Shown here one piece after another: positions 63,100-64,000 of a stretch of DNA of 64,000 nucleotides. Each line of letters begins with the position of its first letter. The first letter of the stretch is position 1. The DNA is from Nissolia schottii (lineage: Eukaryota > Streptophyta > Magnoliopsida > Fabales > Fabaceae): contig QANU01111459.1 of the NCBI GenBank assembly GCA_003254905.1, positions 514,951 to 578,950 on the forward strand. The letters are read 5' to 3'. Position numbers and translations under genes: made by a program. The notes under the pieces were generated by a model. It ran no database searches and was not told the origin of the DNA. It was given only the letters and a program-made list of their open reading frames with translations.

Positions 63100-64000
63100 G
63101 TACTTCGAGCTTTGAAGGTTGGGTGAAAACCGCATATAAATTAATTCTGTATATACTAGTTACACTCCTTCACGTGAGCATGGCATCTCTTGTGTAACGT
63201 ATCGACATCCGTCTGTCCTTTTCGTTTTCTGTGTTTTAGTTTTGGTCACCACTCTGCAAAGTATGTCTGTAATGGCCAATTTCACAATATTATGTAGTGT
63301 ATTAATACACTGATCTATCTTCACCGTTGGATTAATGTACGTATATGTGGACAGTTACAAAATTAAACAATGATAAGTATTAAAAAGAGAATTAGATACT
63401 AAATTTAATCATAACTGTCGATGCGTACACAAAATCTAACGAAATTATTTTGTATTCATAGACTGCATCTTTAGGGTATTGTAGAAATAGCCATCTTTAA
63501 TGGCTTAGGGATGTCCAATAATTTGGTAGTTCTATGTCAGTTTCACCTTGCACTTTGCGGCAGTTGTGTTCTTTGTACGATCGTGGAGGTTCTATGGATT
63601 GTGTTCTTAAACCAAATTTTCTATTTTTGACAATTGAATCTCATTGTACGTGTTATGAATACGTGACACTCCTGCTTTACATTAGCCAAATTCAAGAAGG
63701 GTTTAGGAGTCAGAAAGGAAAGGATAGTATGTTACATGTAACGAATTCCTTTGCTGTCCCGGCTTGCTTACGAGTTCAGGTGTTCCTAGGCATACAATAT
63801 ATTACCAGCCGGTTTCTCTTTCCTGAGATCTGAAATCGCGGTGTTTTCTTTGCATGTAAATTGAGAAATCTGGGGATCTTATGTTACACATTCGCCGGGA
63901 AGGGCTCCATGCGCAACGTTGTTTAGAAATTCTGAGGTTCAAGAGCTGTAATTTCTGTCGATTTGCCACAAACCGATTGGTTCAATCTCCACTCCTCCGT
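63100..64000. other. DCP1 3' UTR and unclassified downstream sequence
   Basis: The first ~250 bases are probably the 3' UTR. From about 63530 the base composition becomes richer in GC and a 99-codon open frame (63534-63833) exists, but it resembles nothing I know and starts in no gene-like context. Nothing else was seen before the window ends. Confidence 0.45.

Noticed and set aside
63534-63833. 99-codon open frame downstream of DCP1
   Set aside because: No domain, no splice or promoter context, and chance frames of this size occur in this window. Kept only as a note in the downstream region.

Overview
This is plant nuclear DNA from a dicot, very probably a legume and most likely Glycine (soybean or a close relative). 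Genes are split by short GT-AG introns in AT-rich spacer. Transposons include Ty3/gypsy, Ty1/copia, CACTA, hAT and many MITEs, and three LTR-like pieces look like common soybean LTRs (recognised by eye, not searched). There is no bacterial or organellar organisation and no CRISPR.

Seven intact protein genes were rebuilt exon by exon, and each gives an exact multiple of three. They are a ubiquitin-60S ribosomal L40 fusion (minus, 2365-3520), an organelle-targeted alpha/beta hydrolase (minus, 4743-7348), a NAC090-type transcription factor (plus, 27404-29473), a VPS55/LEPROT family protein (minus, 41619-44527), a PPIL1/CYP18-2 cyclophilin (minus, 51129-53582), an ELM1-like mitochondrial fission protein (plus, 53909-56865) and the decapping cofactor DCP1 (plus, 59941-63099). 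There is also one nuclear tRNA-Leu(UAG). Three gene relics are present: a 2-oxoglutarate dioxygenase of the ACC-oxidase-homolog group, a TTG1/LWD-type WD40 gene broken by insertions, and three exons of a SPINDLY-like O-fucosyltransferase/OGT gene.

Layout: 0-7.7 kb is gene-dense. 7.7-27 kb is repeat-dominated: an inverted array of a short AACAAACC motif, LTR-like pieces, MITEs, and a gypsy relic whose LTR was split by a 2.7-kb CACTA element. 27-29.5 kb holds the NAC gene. 29.5-41.6 kb is mostly AT-rich spacer with hAT and foldback elements and a copia-type LTR. 41.6-64 kb is again gene-rich but carries relics, a 615-base assembly gap (44674-45288) and a soybean-like gypsy LTR.

The genes are housekeeping functions (translation, splicing-associated proline isomerisation, mRNA decapping, mitochondrial division, endosomal sorting) plus one plant transcription factor; they do not form one pathway. 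The most interesting observations are: (1) the VPS55 frame closes only if a single-nucleotide exon is spliced in; (2) the ELM1 gene has ACG where the family start codon is expected; (3) the CACTA element holds two inverted copies of a unit with a U6-like USE/TATA arrangement, one ending in T5; (4) a foldback element has a tRNA-like Pol III promoter in its loop.
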